From Symbiodinium natans (taxonomy: Eukaryota; Sar; Dinophyceae; Suessiales; Symbiodiniaceae), in contig CAJNDS010002468.1 in the NCBI GenBank assembly GCA_905221605.1, positions 62,001-126,000 of the forward strand: DNA of 64,000 nucleotides, read 5' to 3'. Each line of letters starts with the position of its first letter. Position 1 is the first letter of the stretch. The notes under the pieces are model-generated. The model searched no databases and had not been told where the DNA came from. It saw nothing but the letters and a program-made list of their open reading frames with translations. The position numbers and the translations under genes are program-made. This document shows positions 22,970 to 35,266 of the stretch, piece after piece.

Positions 22970-23690
22970 GCATTCAAAAAACTCGCATTGTCTCAAAATC
23001 ACAGCCTCCAATCAGGCAGCCCTATCCCAGACTTCCAGACAAGCAACGAGATCAAGCAGACGCGCAAGCCTGCACTAGGGATGAGCTAGCGATGCACATG
23101 TACAATTTGGGACAACAAGTAGGATACATTGCCCTGAAAAGTAAGTAGCAAACGAAGCAGACACAGCAACACACAACGATCAAGACCCCACATAGACCAA
23201 TCCCCGTGTCCCCCCAACCCCCCCCCCCCCCCCCCCGCGCTCCCTACGCGATCCGAGCTCCTGCAGTTTTTCGTGCAAAGCCCCGAAAGCTGCTGCGAGT
23301 GACTTCCGCAGGCAGGGCTGCGAGTCAACGGCTGGCTGCTTGCGGGTGGCGTCCATGCGTTCCCATCCCCGCGTGCCTGAAGGGGCCATTCCCATTCGGT
23401 ACGCGTTTGCTCCGGTGTGCCAAGGAGCACTTGCGGCCTCCGGCGGCACTGAAGCACGAATTCTCATGCATCGACATCCACGGTGTTCCTCCGGCTGGAT
23501 TTGTACAATTTCTTCAGCTTCCACAGTGGATGCGCCATGGAAAACGTGATCAGGCGAGTAATGACTAGGAGGAGGGCAACCCCCACAGCACAGGGGAAGA
23601 TGGCAAACCCAACTCCTGGCCTCAGGCCATGACTCACAGCCTTCTCCACGTAGCGCAGAAGGCGCCTGGGCAGCACAATTCTGACTCCAG
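22970..23690. repeat. Segmental duplication copy 1, second part
   Basis: Matches 31,652-32,316 after the copy-1-specific block. It includes a poly-C tract near 23,217-23,236 and the HPP-like last exon. Similarity ends at 23,690, where copy 2 switches abruptly to CCCTAAA repeats. Confidence 0.75.
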
Positions 23691-23880
23691 TCTTCTGTGA
23701 TGAGAGATTTCGCAACCACAGCTTGAGAATCATCCCAGCAGGGGGGCTTGTTAGTTCGTGCAATCCGACCTGGTCCGTTGCCCAGCTGTGCGCCCAAGCC
23801 TCTTCGAGCCGAGCAGCTTCATAGGCTGTTTGAGGTAGGGAACTCTTCTTGGGGCGCCTTTGTTGTGACATTTTGTGCAA
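23464..23880 (-). CDS. HPP-like membrane protein, C-terminal exon (copy 1)
   Basis: The frame ends with a conserved block shared with 32,093-32,311: YVEKAVSHGLRPGVGF, one strongly hydrophobic membrane segment (IFPCAVGVALLLVITRLITF) and a basic tail ending NTVDVDA. Position and sequence fit the last transmembrane helix of HPP-family integral membrane proteins, in plants and cyanobacteria linked to nitrite transport. The first about 85 residues here (basic, Gln/Ala-rich) have no counterpart in copy 2 and may be intron read-through. Only this exon is present next to copy 1, so the copy is probably partial. The family call depends on the fuller exon set at 32.1-33.8 kb. Confidence 0.4.
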   Translation of the reverse strand: MHKMSQQRRPKKSSLPQTAYEAARLEEAWAHSWATDQVGLHELTSPPAGMILKLWLRNLSSQKTGVRIVLPRRLLRYVEKAVSHGLRPGVGFAIFPCAVGVALLLVITRLITFSMAHPLWKLKKLYKSSRRNTVDVDA

Positions 23881-26280
23881 CTTTCACCCCAGGCGTACTG
23901 AGACCACAGAGCAAGATCTGTCAATGAGAAGAACTCAGCTAAGAAAGAAGAAGGCATAAGAGAAGCCTCCACAACTCGGAGGTTGCCAAACACGTGCGAT
24001 ATCCCGCCGACACGAATGGACACTAGGCCCCCGAAACCCCAACCAAAAAGTTTGAGCCCAAGGCTACCACTCCAAGCGCATCACCCCTCCCCCCAACCCT
24101 GCTTTCAACCAGCCTCAAACCCCCCAAATGCCAAAGCCAAAGATTGAAAAAGCAGAGAGCTTCCGACAGGTGCTCCAAGCGCTGGGTTTAGGGTTTGGGG
24201 CTTGAAGTGAGGGGTGAGGGGCTTTTGGGGTTCGGGTTTGGGCATGCGCGCGCTGAGTTTTTTTGTGCCTTTCAAAAAAGAAACCCAAGGCCGACACCGG
24301 TGTCTGGATGTCACCAGCCAAAGATGGCACCGTAAACATACCTTAGTGGCCCGGGTGCCCTTGTTCGGGTTGGATACTTGATGAAGGGAACCTTGAACCC
24401 TCCCCCCAAAATATGGGAAAGAGTGCCAGATACATGCCATCGGAAAAGTTGCTCCAGACCGCTGTGTGGTGTCGCCGACCGGGTGGGGGCGTGCCGCTCA
24501 CGTCGAGGCTTTCTCAAGTGTTGTTCTCGCGGGGGAGGGCAGAGGCCGAGGCTCTCTCTCCCCTTTGCTCTCTGCACTAAGCTCTCCGTTGAAACGGCAA
24601 CCACAAAGTATACAGAGTCTATTTGAGCTGAATTGCGAAAGAGTTCGACTGCTCTATGAACCCCCCAACTTCAAGCAGAATAAGCAGAGCCTGCCGGCTG
24701 TAAAAGAGCAAGTAAAGAGCAAGTAAAGAGCAAGTCGATGGTCATGTTCTTGTTGCCTCAGACCCAGCCACTGCTAGACCCACATAATCACATAGACCCA
24801 CTCCGCTGAACACCCCCTAAATCACCCCATAAGGAGTTTAGGGTCTAGGGTTTAGGGTTTGGGTGTTTAGGGTACTGCACACCTATAAGCCGGCACTGTC
24901 GAGTTATCCATGCCGCCGAAGAGGTACATGCCGTCGTCCAGCTCGCTCCAGGCCCCGGCAGGATGAAGCAAAGCGCGTGGGATCACAGCCCGCACCAGTG
25001 CTGTGCCTCCATTTACGCACAAGCGGGTCAGTGAAGTTTAGGGTTTAGGGTTTAGGGGTTTAGGGTTTAGGGGTTTAGGGTTTAGGGCTTGGGGTTTAGG
25101 GCTTGGGGTTTAGGGTTTAGGGTTTAGGGTTTAGGGTTTAGGGTTTAGGGTTTAGGGTTTAGGGTTTAGGGTTTAGGGTTTAGGGTTTAGGGTTTAGGGT
25201 CCGCTGCGATTGTGAGGGCTGGCCTGGGCGAGGACGAGGAATGCGAACCTGAGTGGTGAAGGGCAACCATCTCTATCCAGGTTTTTTCAATGCCTTTCTC
25301 AAAAGTTCGGGGGTTTTCGTTTCTAGCTGCAAATGTCGAATCTGGTTGGGCCACCCCCCTTAGATTGCATCATGTCTAGAGTGAAGGCACTGAAAGCGTT
25401 GCGGAAAGGAGCCCATGGCTGAGGGTAAGCCAAGCGGCACGCAAACCTTCATCGCAAGATTGAGCCTGGGAGTGAAACATGGTCCAAAAATGACAGCGGC
25501 GCGTGGTTCCCCTGAACGTTCAAGAAGAAGTTGACGGTGTGTAGGCTTGTTTAACTGGCTCTAGACTACAGACAGCTGCTACAGAATCGTGGTGATGGAG
25601 CTTTTCTCCTTCTTTCTCTGGTCTTGGTATTTCGACTCGTCGTCTCTCGTCCATCTCTCTTCGTGCCAATTCACTGTTCATCCGTCTCGTGGCTTCGAAA
25701 ACCCTACACCCTCAACCCGGCAAGCACCTGGCCTTGTGGAGTTGGGTAGGAGAACTGGTCTACAGCGCGCTGAGCCTTGCTTGAGCCTTCTGCGGCAGTA
25801 CCAGACACCTCTCAAGACCACCAGGTAGTCCAAGGTACATTCCACGCGCGGGCACGGCGGCGGGGCTGCGGGGTGCCGAACATCGGGGCTCTGCGCGCAT
25901 CAGCGTGCTGCGCGGTGCTCTGAGCGCATCAGCGTCCTGATTCGTGATCACACAGCCCTCGTCACCTGCGGAGGCTTCGGAATATCCCAAGCTGCAGATG
26001 CCATGTGGGATGGTGAGGCCTGGTTTCCTCAGAGAACCCAACGCGTCGGGTGTCGGTTTAGGGTTTAGGGTTTGGCGTGGCACAGCTGGCTGGAGAGATG
26101 CGGAACAGATGGGGAAACTCCCTTAAGCTTTAACGAGCAAGCATGCAGCCCTGCATTGAAGCTGCAGGGGTAGTGGATTAGGGCGTATTGCGGTTTATAC
26201 GTTCCGCCCCAACTGCCATGAAGCAAGCGGAGAAACGTGCAGGCTCCAGGGCTGCATTCGCAGCAGGGCCTTCTCGAGTA
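23881..26280. other. Intergenic with large TTTAGGG array
   Basis: No supported gene. Telomere-type blocks lie at 24,838-24,872 and 25,036-25,199 (about 22 units with variant TTTAGGGG at its left end) and a short one at 26,055-26,074. A GAGCAAGTAAA unit is tandemly repeated near 24,706-24,733. Confidence 0.6.
25036..25199 (+). repeat. Interstitial TTTAGGG array
   Basis: About 22 units. The left quarter mixes TTTAGGGG and GGCTTGGGG variants; the right part is perfect. This gradient is typical of arrays whose one end is older. Confidence 0.9.
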
Positions 26281-29200
26281 CCATCTCGTTTCGGCGGGCG
26301 GTTTTGGTCGTGAGCCGTCGTCATGTTTGGCATCGTGCCGCATATGCTGGTTGAACCCACACAAAACAACTCAGCATGACTGTCACCAGCACATTGCCGT
26401 ATAACCACAACTACAAAAAGTATATACACCGCTCCAGTACACTCCGCTGCACAGAAGGTTTTCCGGACGTTTTCTGCACGCGGCTCAGGCTTTGTGGGGC
26501 TCGCGGAAGCCGCAACGGCGGCTAAGAGGAGCTGTACATCTTGCGCTCAGGGAATGAGACGACTTTGAGACGAAACCCTCTGCCAAGAACCCTGCCAAAA
26601 ACTGTTTAAACCCTCTACGCCCTGAGCCCCGAAATCATCAACCCTCAACAGCGCCACAGGATTCGCCTCTGAGGCCTTGGGCCCTGAGAGGTGGCACTTG
26701 AAGAGGAGAGAGTTCCGAGTTTCGTCTCCTGTGGCCCTTTAGGGATGAGCGTAAACACTAATATGTGACCATGTGTGTTGTGCAGCCTTCTTCTGAGCCC
26801 AAAGCTTGAACTCCGCATACCGGGTGTGCTATTGTCGTGGAGGATATCCAGCTGCACCAACATCAGCTTTCGTAACACAACTCACCGGCCTCACCTAGGG
26901 GCTGCAGTCGTGAGGCAAGCTTGGCCAGCTGTAGCACGCCTGGGAAATGCGACGTTGGGAGCTTTGAAGAGGGCTTTAGGATGCTCTCGATTTGGGGCTC
27001 GTCGCGGAGGCTTCAGGAAAAATTTCGGCATGCGGCTGGCGATATTCAGGTGAGATGCTGTAACCTGGCCATTGAAAACAATACGCCAAATACTACCTGC
27101 ACTCGCTCAGGAATGCAACCCAGAATAGGACGGGATTCAGCGATGTGTGTCGTGGTATGGTGGCCACATACATGCTGCACTTTGCTCCGCCATCGGTGTC
27201 CGGCGGTTTCCCCAGTGCGGGCAGGCAAACAAGTAACCACGCGACGCACACGCATACAATTACATATAGGATTTAGCCGCACTGGCCGCCCAAAGCCCCA
27301 AACCTTCAACCCTGGACAAAGTTAAGCATTTTCTACGATGCCTTGGGCCCCCGAAGCTGGGTTCCTGGACGCGGCACGGACATCCGCGTGGACAAATCCA
27401 GGCCCAAGTCATACGCAAACTCGATGTCCTGTAGCTTTGCGCTGCGAAGCCCGAAAAACTCCGAAACCCTTGAAGCCCAGGTTCCCTCAAAACCATTCAG
27501 TCGCCTATTGTGGTCTTGTATCTGCATAGGTCTGCGGCTCGTGCAGGACGGCCTAGACCTATCGTAAAACGTCTCCAACAGTGAAGGTAGAACCCCAGCC
27601 TAAGCCGTAAACTGAGTCCTTAAATGCAAGTCGCTGGGTACTTGGGTCGCTCTGCACGGCCATGCTGACGGCACCCCGAACCCTCATGCAGAACGCAGAA
27701 ACTCTGAACGTAGCTTGGTTCAACCATGCCCTTGCTGGGCAAGTCCAGTGCACTGAGGTTGGCACGTACCCTTCCTTGTCCTCTTCCTCTTCGGCTCCGT
27801 GGATCACGCCTGCGCGCACGACCCACGTCGAGCAAGCTTTGCTTCAAAGCCCCTTTATGGAGAAAGGGCCGACACGAGACTCCAGCCTGTACACAGGCTT
27901 GCGCAGATGATGGGCAACGAGGCGCGAAACGGGCGATTAAACAACGGTTACACACGTTCCCTAAGATGCCCTAAGACACTGGGCTTGGGGCACTGGGAGC
28001 TTGAGCAGCTGGAGCTGGATGGCTGGTTGCCCTCGGCCTCATGCAAGCCAAGGGGCTTCAAGCATTCAGTTTAGGGCTTCAGGTTCGAGAGCGAAGGGGG
28101 CCCGTGTCTTTTCAGGGATATTGAGATCGCCAAGACTTGGGTGCATGTTTAGTTTTTCGGGGGCGCTAGGCTTGGGGAAGCGCCCGAGGTGGTACCTAGA
28201 ATGTACCGCTGAGTGTCACGGCATGTGTCCCCAAACCCTCGAGACTCGAACCCCGTCTCCACAACTCCAAGGAGCCTCATGCCCTACAGATCCCTACAGT
28301 GCTCAAGTAGCTAAACCCCAAATCCTAAACCCTAAACCCAGCTTGCGCGATGGCTCCGGTCGGGCCTCGCCACGCAAACGGCAGAGTTCGGCTTCCTGTC
28401 TAGGGTTTAGGGTTTAGGGTTTAGGGTTGAGGGGTTGACAGCTCTGTCCTGGGCAAGCATTGCAAAGAGCTCCTGGCGAAGGGTGCCCATTCGTACCTGG
28501 CTTCATTGCAAGAACGAGCGCTGGACTCCTGGAATCTCCTGGGACGCAGACCTGCAGAGCTGTTCGCTGGGCGCGGAGCTCGGAAAGTTGGACCTGTGCG
28601 GCTCGGGGCTTCGGTTCTATAGAGTTTCGGCTTTAAGGGTTTAGGGCTAAGGCGGCTAAGCTCTCGAAGTTCGAGGCCGTGGTGTGTTTAGGAAGCAGGC
28701 AGCCGGAGGCTGGGGGTCGAGGGCTCCAGCGATTCCAGCGTCACCCCTTAATCTCAACTCCACTTTCCGGGTAGCCTCGAAAGACGCACATCTAACCTAC
28801 CGCAAATTCGCATGCTTCGGACCCCTGGATCTTGCAAGTGACTCAGAACCCCAACGCCTACTCAGTGGAATCATGGCCCATGCCCTGGCATTAGTTGGAA
28901 GGAACCCTCACTGCCATCTTGTGGTTGGATCAAGCCTTCTCCTCCTTCTTGGGCGAGGTGGATGCCGCCTGCTCCACACGATATGTTGCACTGCTGCACA
29001 CTCTAGGGCAAAGCACGATCGCATGATTTTCGTACTTCCTTTTCAAATCCGTGGATGCAAGTGAATTGAAAGCAGAGTTGCCAAAATGCACCAAAATGCA
29101 ACCGCCAGGCGTGAAAGCGCCCAAGCTGAAGCCAAGGAACCTCTCGGAGCAGGTCGCGTGCGAGCGCAAAGGGAAGCTGCAGGCCGACGTTTCTGGCGAA

Positions 29201-29674
29201 GGTGGCCAGCTGCGTCTCAGCGACGGCACACGGAAGGCAGACAGAAGGCAGCGCGCATCCAAGGCAGGGCTTTCACCCGGAAGCCAGTCCAACCCGAAAC
29301 CCCACACGCGCAGCTGTTCTCCCGCATCTGGTCCCTAAACCCTAAACCCTAAACCCTAAACCCGAAACCCCATAACTTACAACAGATGAAGGCGAGCAGC
29401 TGCGTCCGGCGTCGAGTTATAGCGCTCGCGGTAGCGCACCAGGGCTTCCTGCCGTCAACTCTCTTCCCTACACCCTGAAATGAACCCTAAACCCTAAACC
29501 CTAAACCCTAAACCCTAACATTTCTAGACGTCTGAAATAGCCATATGAGCTGTGGCAAAGAAATCGAGGCTCCTTGAATCGCTCCTCGGGACTTGCCCCA
29601 GCCTCGCACTGTTAGGGTTTAGGGTTTAGGGTTTGGGGTTTAGGGTTTAGGGTTTAGGGTTCAGGGTTTAGGGT

Positions 29675-29706
<32 letters not shown>

Positions 29707-29723
29707 GGTTCAGGGTTTAGGGT

Positions 29724-29765
<42 letters not shown>

Positions 29766-32316
29766 TTAGGGTTTAGGGTTTGGGGTTTAAGGTTTTAGGG
29801 TTCAGGGTTCAGGGATTAGGCTTTAGGGTGTAGGGCTTAAGGTTTAGGGGCTTGATCCCGTCAGGGGTCCCAAAGCATGAGAGAGACCCCCTGCCCGAAC
29901 AATGAAAAGGAACACTTTGCCTGACGATGCAACCTCCGTGGTCCTGTAGGAGGGTTTAGGGGTTTAGGGTTTAGGGTTTAGGGTTGTTTAGGGTTTAGGA
30001 TTTAGGGTTTAGGGTTTAGGAGTTTTTGTTGTCCGGGGCGTAACCTGAATCACTGCCCTTAGTGGGTGCTTCGTCCCTGAAACGCCCGCCCAAATCACCG
30101 ACCCTGGCTCGAAACTTCGCGAGCGCAAAGGACCAAAAACACCAACTTGGCCAACGACTTGGCCAGCCTGCGCCATCGACTTGTAGGCGCTTGCCTCGAG
30201 AAACAGCACTCCAACACCAGCCGGCATGATTTTCGATGAATCTCACGCATTGACTTCGCTTCTTTGTAACGCCGTGAGCAAAGGCTAGCGAAACAAACAA
30301 TACTCGCTGGGAAATTGCATCTTTTTGCTATTGCACGTGAGGAATACGACAGTACGAAATATATACTTCCATCCTCTTCTTTGTTCTGCGATCGCTGGAA
30401 AGGCCGAAGGTGCCCTCGGGCCAACCCTCCCCCGTCCCTCTTGTGTAGTATAAGTGGGGCCGTCAATGTCTGATCTGTGCATTTTGGGGGGGCGAGCTCA
30501 ATGGCTCCACGCACTCCACCCTGCGTGCACGAACACATGCACGTACCGTGCTCAAACGTACTTCCCTGCCCAGCGCACTCACTCAGCCACCTGCTCCCTC
30601 ACCGGTTGCGCTTGCGCAGCTGCAGCCACTCGATGATTCGATGAGCGCACTCAACGAGCACTCACTCACTCACACCCTCGCTCCCTCACTGACATCACTC
30701 ACACACTCGCTCGCGCACTCACTTTCTCGCTCAATCGCTCGCTGAACGCACTCACTTGCTAGCTCCCGCACTGGACTAAACACATGGCTGAGTCGGCCAC
30801 CCGACGGCGTGCCTGCACGCTGACTTTGCACGATTTGCAAACGTCAAACGCCCAAATATGCCCAAACTCCAAACCCCTTCCTCAGGCCTTCAGCTTGCGC
30901 TGGTAGGCTTCTTTGCGGCCCTCCTTGTGGCAGCAGACTTGGGAAGGACTTGGGAAGGACCACAGATTGGGGCTTCGCGTTTGCTGAGCTCCGAACGAGC
31001 AGGCCGTCAAGGAGGCCCCAGAGGCCCCAGCAGCCTCTGAAGCAGGCCTGGCAAGGCAAGAAAAACCGATGATACGCGATGCGCACGTGAGGTGATGATT
31101 CCGGGTTCTGCACAACCGCTGACCTAAACCCTGAGTCCTAGCCTCTAAACCCAGGGCAGTGTGCAGTGATGCATCTCTGCTTCAGCACTCTGCGCTCGAC
31201 ATTTGAACGGCAGCAATACAAAACAAAGGCCACGTGTGCAGAGGGTGGCCTGGATCGTCATGATGCTGCAGCGGGCCCGGAGAAAGTCGACCGTCTTACC
31301 GGGGAGACATGAACCCCCAATGAACGCAGAGGATCAGGGTTTAGGGTTTAGGGGTTAATGTTTAGGGTTTAGGGTTTAGGGCTTAGGATTTAGGGTTTAG
31401 GGATGTTTAGGGTTTAGGGTTTAGGGTGTAGGGTTTAGGGTTTAGGGTTTACGGTGATCCCTAGGAGGAGAACCAACAACATCAGACACACACTGTGGGA
31501 CCTCGCAGCAGAACCGAAATGGCTCATGACGCAGCGTCGGCATTGTCAACAAGCTCGTGCGTTGCCTGCGGCATATCGTCCTGCATTGCAGCGTTGATCA
31601 CTTAGCGACCCCCTTCGCCCCAACGAAACGCAGTGTCTGCAGCGTTTGTATGCATTCAATTTGTTTTTCAAAAATCAGAGCCTGCAATCAGGCAGCCTAT
31701 CCCAGATTCCCAAACAAGCAAACAGACCAAGCAGACACAAGCTGCCTGCACCAGCGATGAGCTAACGATGACGTAGAATTTGGAAACAAGTACGATACAT
31801 TGCTGAAAAGTAACAACGAAGCCCCCCCCCCCCCCCCCAAACCCCCCCCCCCCCAACGCGACATCTCCACACGCCCCGAGCTCCTGCGGTGCCCTTTTTC
31901 GTGCAAAGCCCCGAAAGCTGCTGCGAGTGACTTCCACAGGCAGGGCTGCGAGTCAACGGCTGGCTGCTTGCGGGTGGCGTCCATGCGTTCCCATCCCCGC
32001 TGCCTGAAGGGGGCAATGCCATTCTGTACGCTTTTGCTCCGGCGTGCCAAGAAGCACTTGGGGCCTCTGGGGCAGCACTGAAGCACGAATTCTCATGCAT
32101 CGACGTCCACGGTGTTCCTCCGGCTGGATTTGTACAATTTCTTCAGTTTCCAGAGTGGATGCGCCATGGAAAACGTGATCAGGCGAGTGATGACCAGGAG
32201 GAGGGCAACCCCCACAGCACAGGGGAAGATCGCAAATCCAACTCCTGGCCTCAGGCCATGAGACACAGCCTTCTCCACGTAGAGCGCGCAGAAGGCGCCT
32301 GGACAGCACAATTCTA
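26281..32316. repeat. Segmental duplication copy 2
   Basis: Matches 11,375-16,770 joined directly to 22,970-23,690. Relative to copy 1 it has telomere-type sequence replacing 4 bp at 28,313-28,337 and about 54 bp at 28,402-28,433, and a much expanded variant block at 29,612-29,850. CACTCACTCG low-complexity sequence recurs at 30,590-30,760 and a poly-C tract near 31,825-31,855. It ends at a CCCTAAA block starting at 32,316. Confidence 0.8.
29612..30024 (+). repeat. Telomere-type variant block (TTTAGGG, TTGAGGG)
   Basis: Standard TTTAGGG units flank a run of TTGAGGG units at about 29,672-29,760, then degenerate units and a second standard block at 29,953-30,024. Copy 1 has only about 55 bp of repeat at the corresponding site (15,118-15,172). 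Confidence 0.85.
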
Positions 32317-33777
32317 TAAACCCTAAACCCTAAACCCTAACCCTCAACCCCAAAACCCTCAACCCTAAACCCGAAACCCTCAACCCTAAACCCTAAACCC
32401 TAAACCCACCTGCTGGGGGGAAGTAGCCCGCACTTGGATTCAGCGTCATGGAGAAGGCGGCCGCAAACATCGCCACCACCCGCAACGTGGTGGGCGTGTG
32501 GCCCAGCAACTCAGACATGCCAACCGTGAAGAGGCAGGCGCCTCAATGACCGTTGGGGCTCAAGATGGTGTTAGGGTTTAGGGTTTAGGGTTTAGGGTTT
32601 AGGGTTTAGGGTTTAGGGTTTAGGGTTTCGGGTTTAGGGTTTAGGGTTTAGGGTTTAGGGTAACTGTGGTTATAACCGTATTTCTTGTACTTCGAGCCCT
32701 ACTTCTAAGTACCCTCGAACCTACACGTACTGCCAACAAGCAGGGCAAGATGATTGTCGAACGAGGCTTCCAGATGAGATCTCCGTTAAGCGCTAGCGAA
32801 AGGCTCGCGCACACTTCAGCATCTGGCCTACGAGCCTGGATATCAATATATCATAGAATATACTGTAGTAGAAAATGTCTTGAAGATATATACGTAAATT
32901 TGTTTATTTATGTATGGATGTATTTATTATGTGTTTTGTATATATGTGCCCATAAAGATACCCTCAAAGCTCTTCCCAGCTTGCAACTACGGCCCACCGG
33001 TCACGCCGCTGCAGGCCCTCAATGCGCGGGACCACATGGTCCTCCCAGGCTTCTACGCGGTGAAGGGGTGAAGGATTTGAGGTTTAGGATTTTAGGGTTT
33101 AGGCTTCGGGGTTTAGGGTTTAGGGTTTAGGGTTTAAAGTTCAGGTGTAGGGTTTACGGTTTAGGGCTGAGGGTTTAGGATTTAGGGTTTAGGGTTTACA
33201 TGGTTCACGGTGATTCTACACGGTGAAGTTTGCAGCCCCTATACAACCGGAGCGGGCGGCACTGAGGGAACCCGCAAAGTTCACCAATGTGGGTGCTTCT
33301 GCGTTGCATGCTTGGAGGTTCGGGGTACTTAGTAACCCAACTAAAAATTGCAGCGAGAACCCACTTACAAGCCCCTTAAGCACCCGACTAGGGTTATGAC
33401 TGAGTCACTAAGTACCATGAACTTCCAAGTCGTCCTCTTGCACAGGATCTTTCCAGCTTTGGCTGCGGCCACAGCTTCCGCTGCGAACATCAGGACCTTG
33501 AGATGAAAGTATTGCTTGCCAATGTCTTCTTGCCTACAGCCCGAGGCTTCCTCTTTAAGTGGCGGTGCTTGAGGCAGAAGTACGGGCAAAAGTAAGCTTC
33601 GGGAGTAAAATTCGGGAAGCCGGCCCCCTTTCGTGCGAAGAGAGGGGCGATGGCGCCAAACGGCGGGACCCAGAGCTGCGTCTGCGTCACCGCTTGAATG
33701 GCAGACATCACCAAGGTTGAAAGAGCCGCCACCATCGCCGTGAAGAGTCCTTCCTTTGGCATATGTATATTATTCAA
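32093..33777 (-). CDS. HPP-like transmembrane protein, multi-exon
   Basis: Three minus-strand coding blocks line up with the HPP family order. Block 1, about 33,590-33,755: EGLFTAMVAALSTLVMSAIQ then LWVPPFGAIAPLFARKGAGF, matching the family's FGA-x-x-x-LLF motif. Block 2, 32,401-32,545: TVGMSELLGHTP, VVAMFAAAFSMTLNPSAGYF and PPAG, matching the HPP-G signature region. Block 3, 32,093-32,316: the last membrane helix and basic tail shared with 23,464. Block 2 ends CAGCAG before GTGGGT, a donor that leads straight into the CCCTAAA block at 32,316-32,408; block 3 follows a CCAG acceptor next to that block. The intron therefore consists largely of telomere-type repeat. Another TTTAGGG block (32,572-32,660) and a protein-like frame (33,365-33,589) lie between blocks 1 and 2. 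HPP proteins are integral membrane proteins, some transporting nitrite in chloroplasts. Start not located; motif-based call. Confidence 0.4.
32316..32408 (-). repeat. CCCTAAA block inside a putative intron
   Basis: About 13 units with CCCTCAAC and CCCGAAA variants fill nearly all the space between two HPP-like coding blocks, and coincide with the end of the segmental duplication. Confidence 0.8.
32572..32660 (+). repeat. Interstitial TTTAGGG array
   Basis: About 12-13 units with one TTTCGGG variant. Confidence 0.9.
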
Positions 33778-35039
33778 AATATGCTCAAATTTATTTTTAT
33801 TATAATGGTGATTTACGGATATGTGTATAATGATTAATATTAATATTATTACACCAGGGGCTTTGCGGCCCTTAACATCTCAACCCTCACAGCCCCCTGA
33901 AGCACCCCTACAAGAAACCCCAAGGAGAATCCTCATACCTAATAGCTGATCCCGAAGCCCTAGGGCCGGCCGAAGCCGGGCCGAAAAAACAAAAAAGGGT
34001 TTAGGGTTTAGGGTTTAGGGTTTAGGGTTTAGGGTTTAGGGTTTAGGGTTTAGGGTTTAGGGTTTAGGGTTTAGGGTTTAGGGTTTAGGGAGGGGGTGCC
34101 AAGCTTCCCGATGATGGCCGCCGAAGCCGCCAAAGGGATTGGCGTGAGGGCGATCCGTTTTTGCCGTCTGGCTCTTTCTGCTGACGCGGTAGGCCTGGGG
34201 CCGGATTTCCGAAAATGGGGGGGCGCCCTTTTTGGGGCTCCTACAATGTAGAATTATACTATTTTGGGATATAATCAAGAATTATACTATTTTGGGGGTA
34301 TGTTTGGGGACCCTTATTTGGGGAAACCCCCATGTGGGACAATTGGGAACAGGTGTTGGGCTTCGTGGAGCTGGGGGCTTCTGAGTTTGCCAAGCTTTGT
34401 TCAGCTGTGGCAGATCACGTGTGGGCATGTTATCGAAACCATTCCAAACCCAAGCCCACAGCTGCACTGAGGCTGACATGGACGAAAAAAAGAACCCAAG
34501 CCTTCCGCATGCGTCAGAGCAGGGCCAGAAATAGTTTTTGAAGCCCCTTAATCCCTGAAAGCCCCCTGAAAAACTCCTAAGCCTCCAAACCCCTAAACCC
34601 CTACAAGCGCCTAAAAGCCCCCCTGAAAGCCAAAACCCCTGAAAGCCCCTAAGAACCCTGAACCCCTAAATCCCTTAAAAAACCCCCCAAACGCCCCCTA
34701 AAAGGCCGCCCAGAAGGAACTCAAGAGACGGAGCGGAGTGCCTTCTGGCGGCTCGGTGCAAGGCCAAGGCTTCCCAGGCTGAACGCACGGTGCGGGGGTC
34801 CAAGAAGCAGGAGCGCCGCCAGCACCTGAGGCCGGGCAGGGTTGAGGGCTTAGGTTTTTTTTGTAGCTGGACTCGGTTCAGGGTTTAGGGTTTAGGGTTT
34901 TGGGTTTAGGGTTTAGGGTTTAGGGTTTAGGGTTTAGGGTTTAGGTTTTGGCGTTGAGGGTTTAGGGTTCAGGGTTCCGGGTTTAGGGTTTAGGGTTTAG
35001 GGTTTGGGGTTTGGGGTTTGGGGTTTGGGGTTTGCCGGT
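33778..35039. other. No gene; telomere-type arrays and AT patch
   Basis: An AT-rich patch lies at 33,770-33,850. A perfect TTTAGGG array of about 13 units fills 33,998-34,090. The block 34,876-35,036 mixes TTTAGGG with a run of TTTGGGG units at its right end. CCTGAAAGCCCC-type degenerate repeats occupy 34,540-34,700. No coding frame stands out. Confidence 0.6.
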
Positions 35040-35266
35040 CAGGGTGTTAACCCAAAGTCTTTCACAAGTATGGTGTATAGGGCCAATGATAGGCGATTGG
35101 TGTGCCAGAGGTTCCGGGCTTCAGGTTTATGTTGTTTCTTTGAGGTTTTCGACTGGAGACTTCGAACTTGCGGGCTTGGGGATGCTGTAAATGTTGGTCA
35201 CTTTGCACGTGGACGAACATCCTTGCACCACCCAATGGTCTTCCCTAGAAGTGGTAAGGCATCGCA

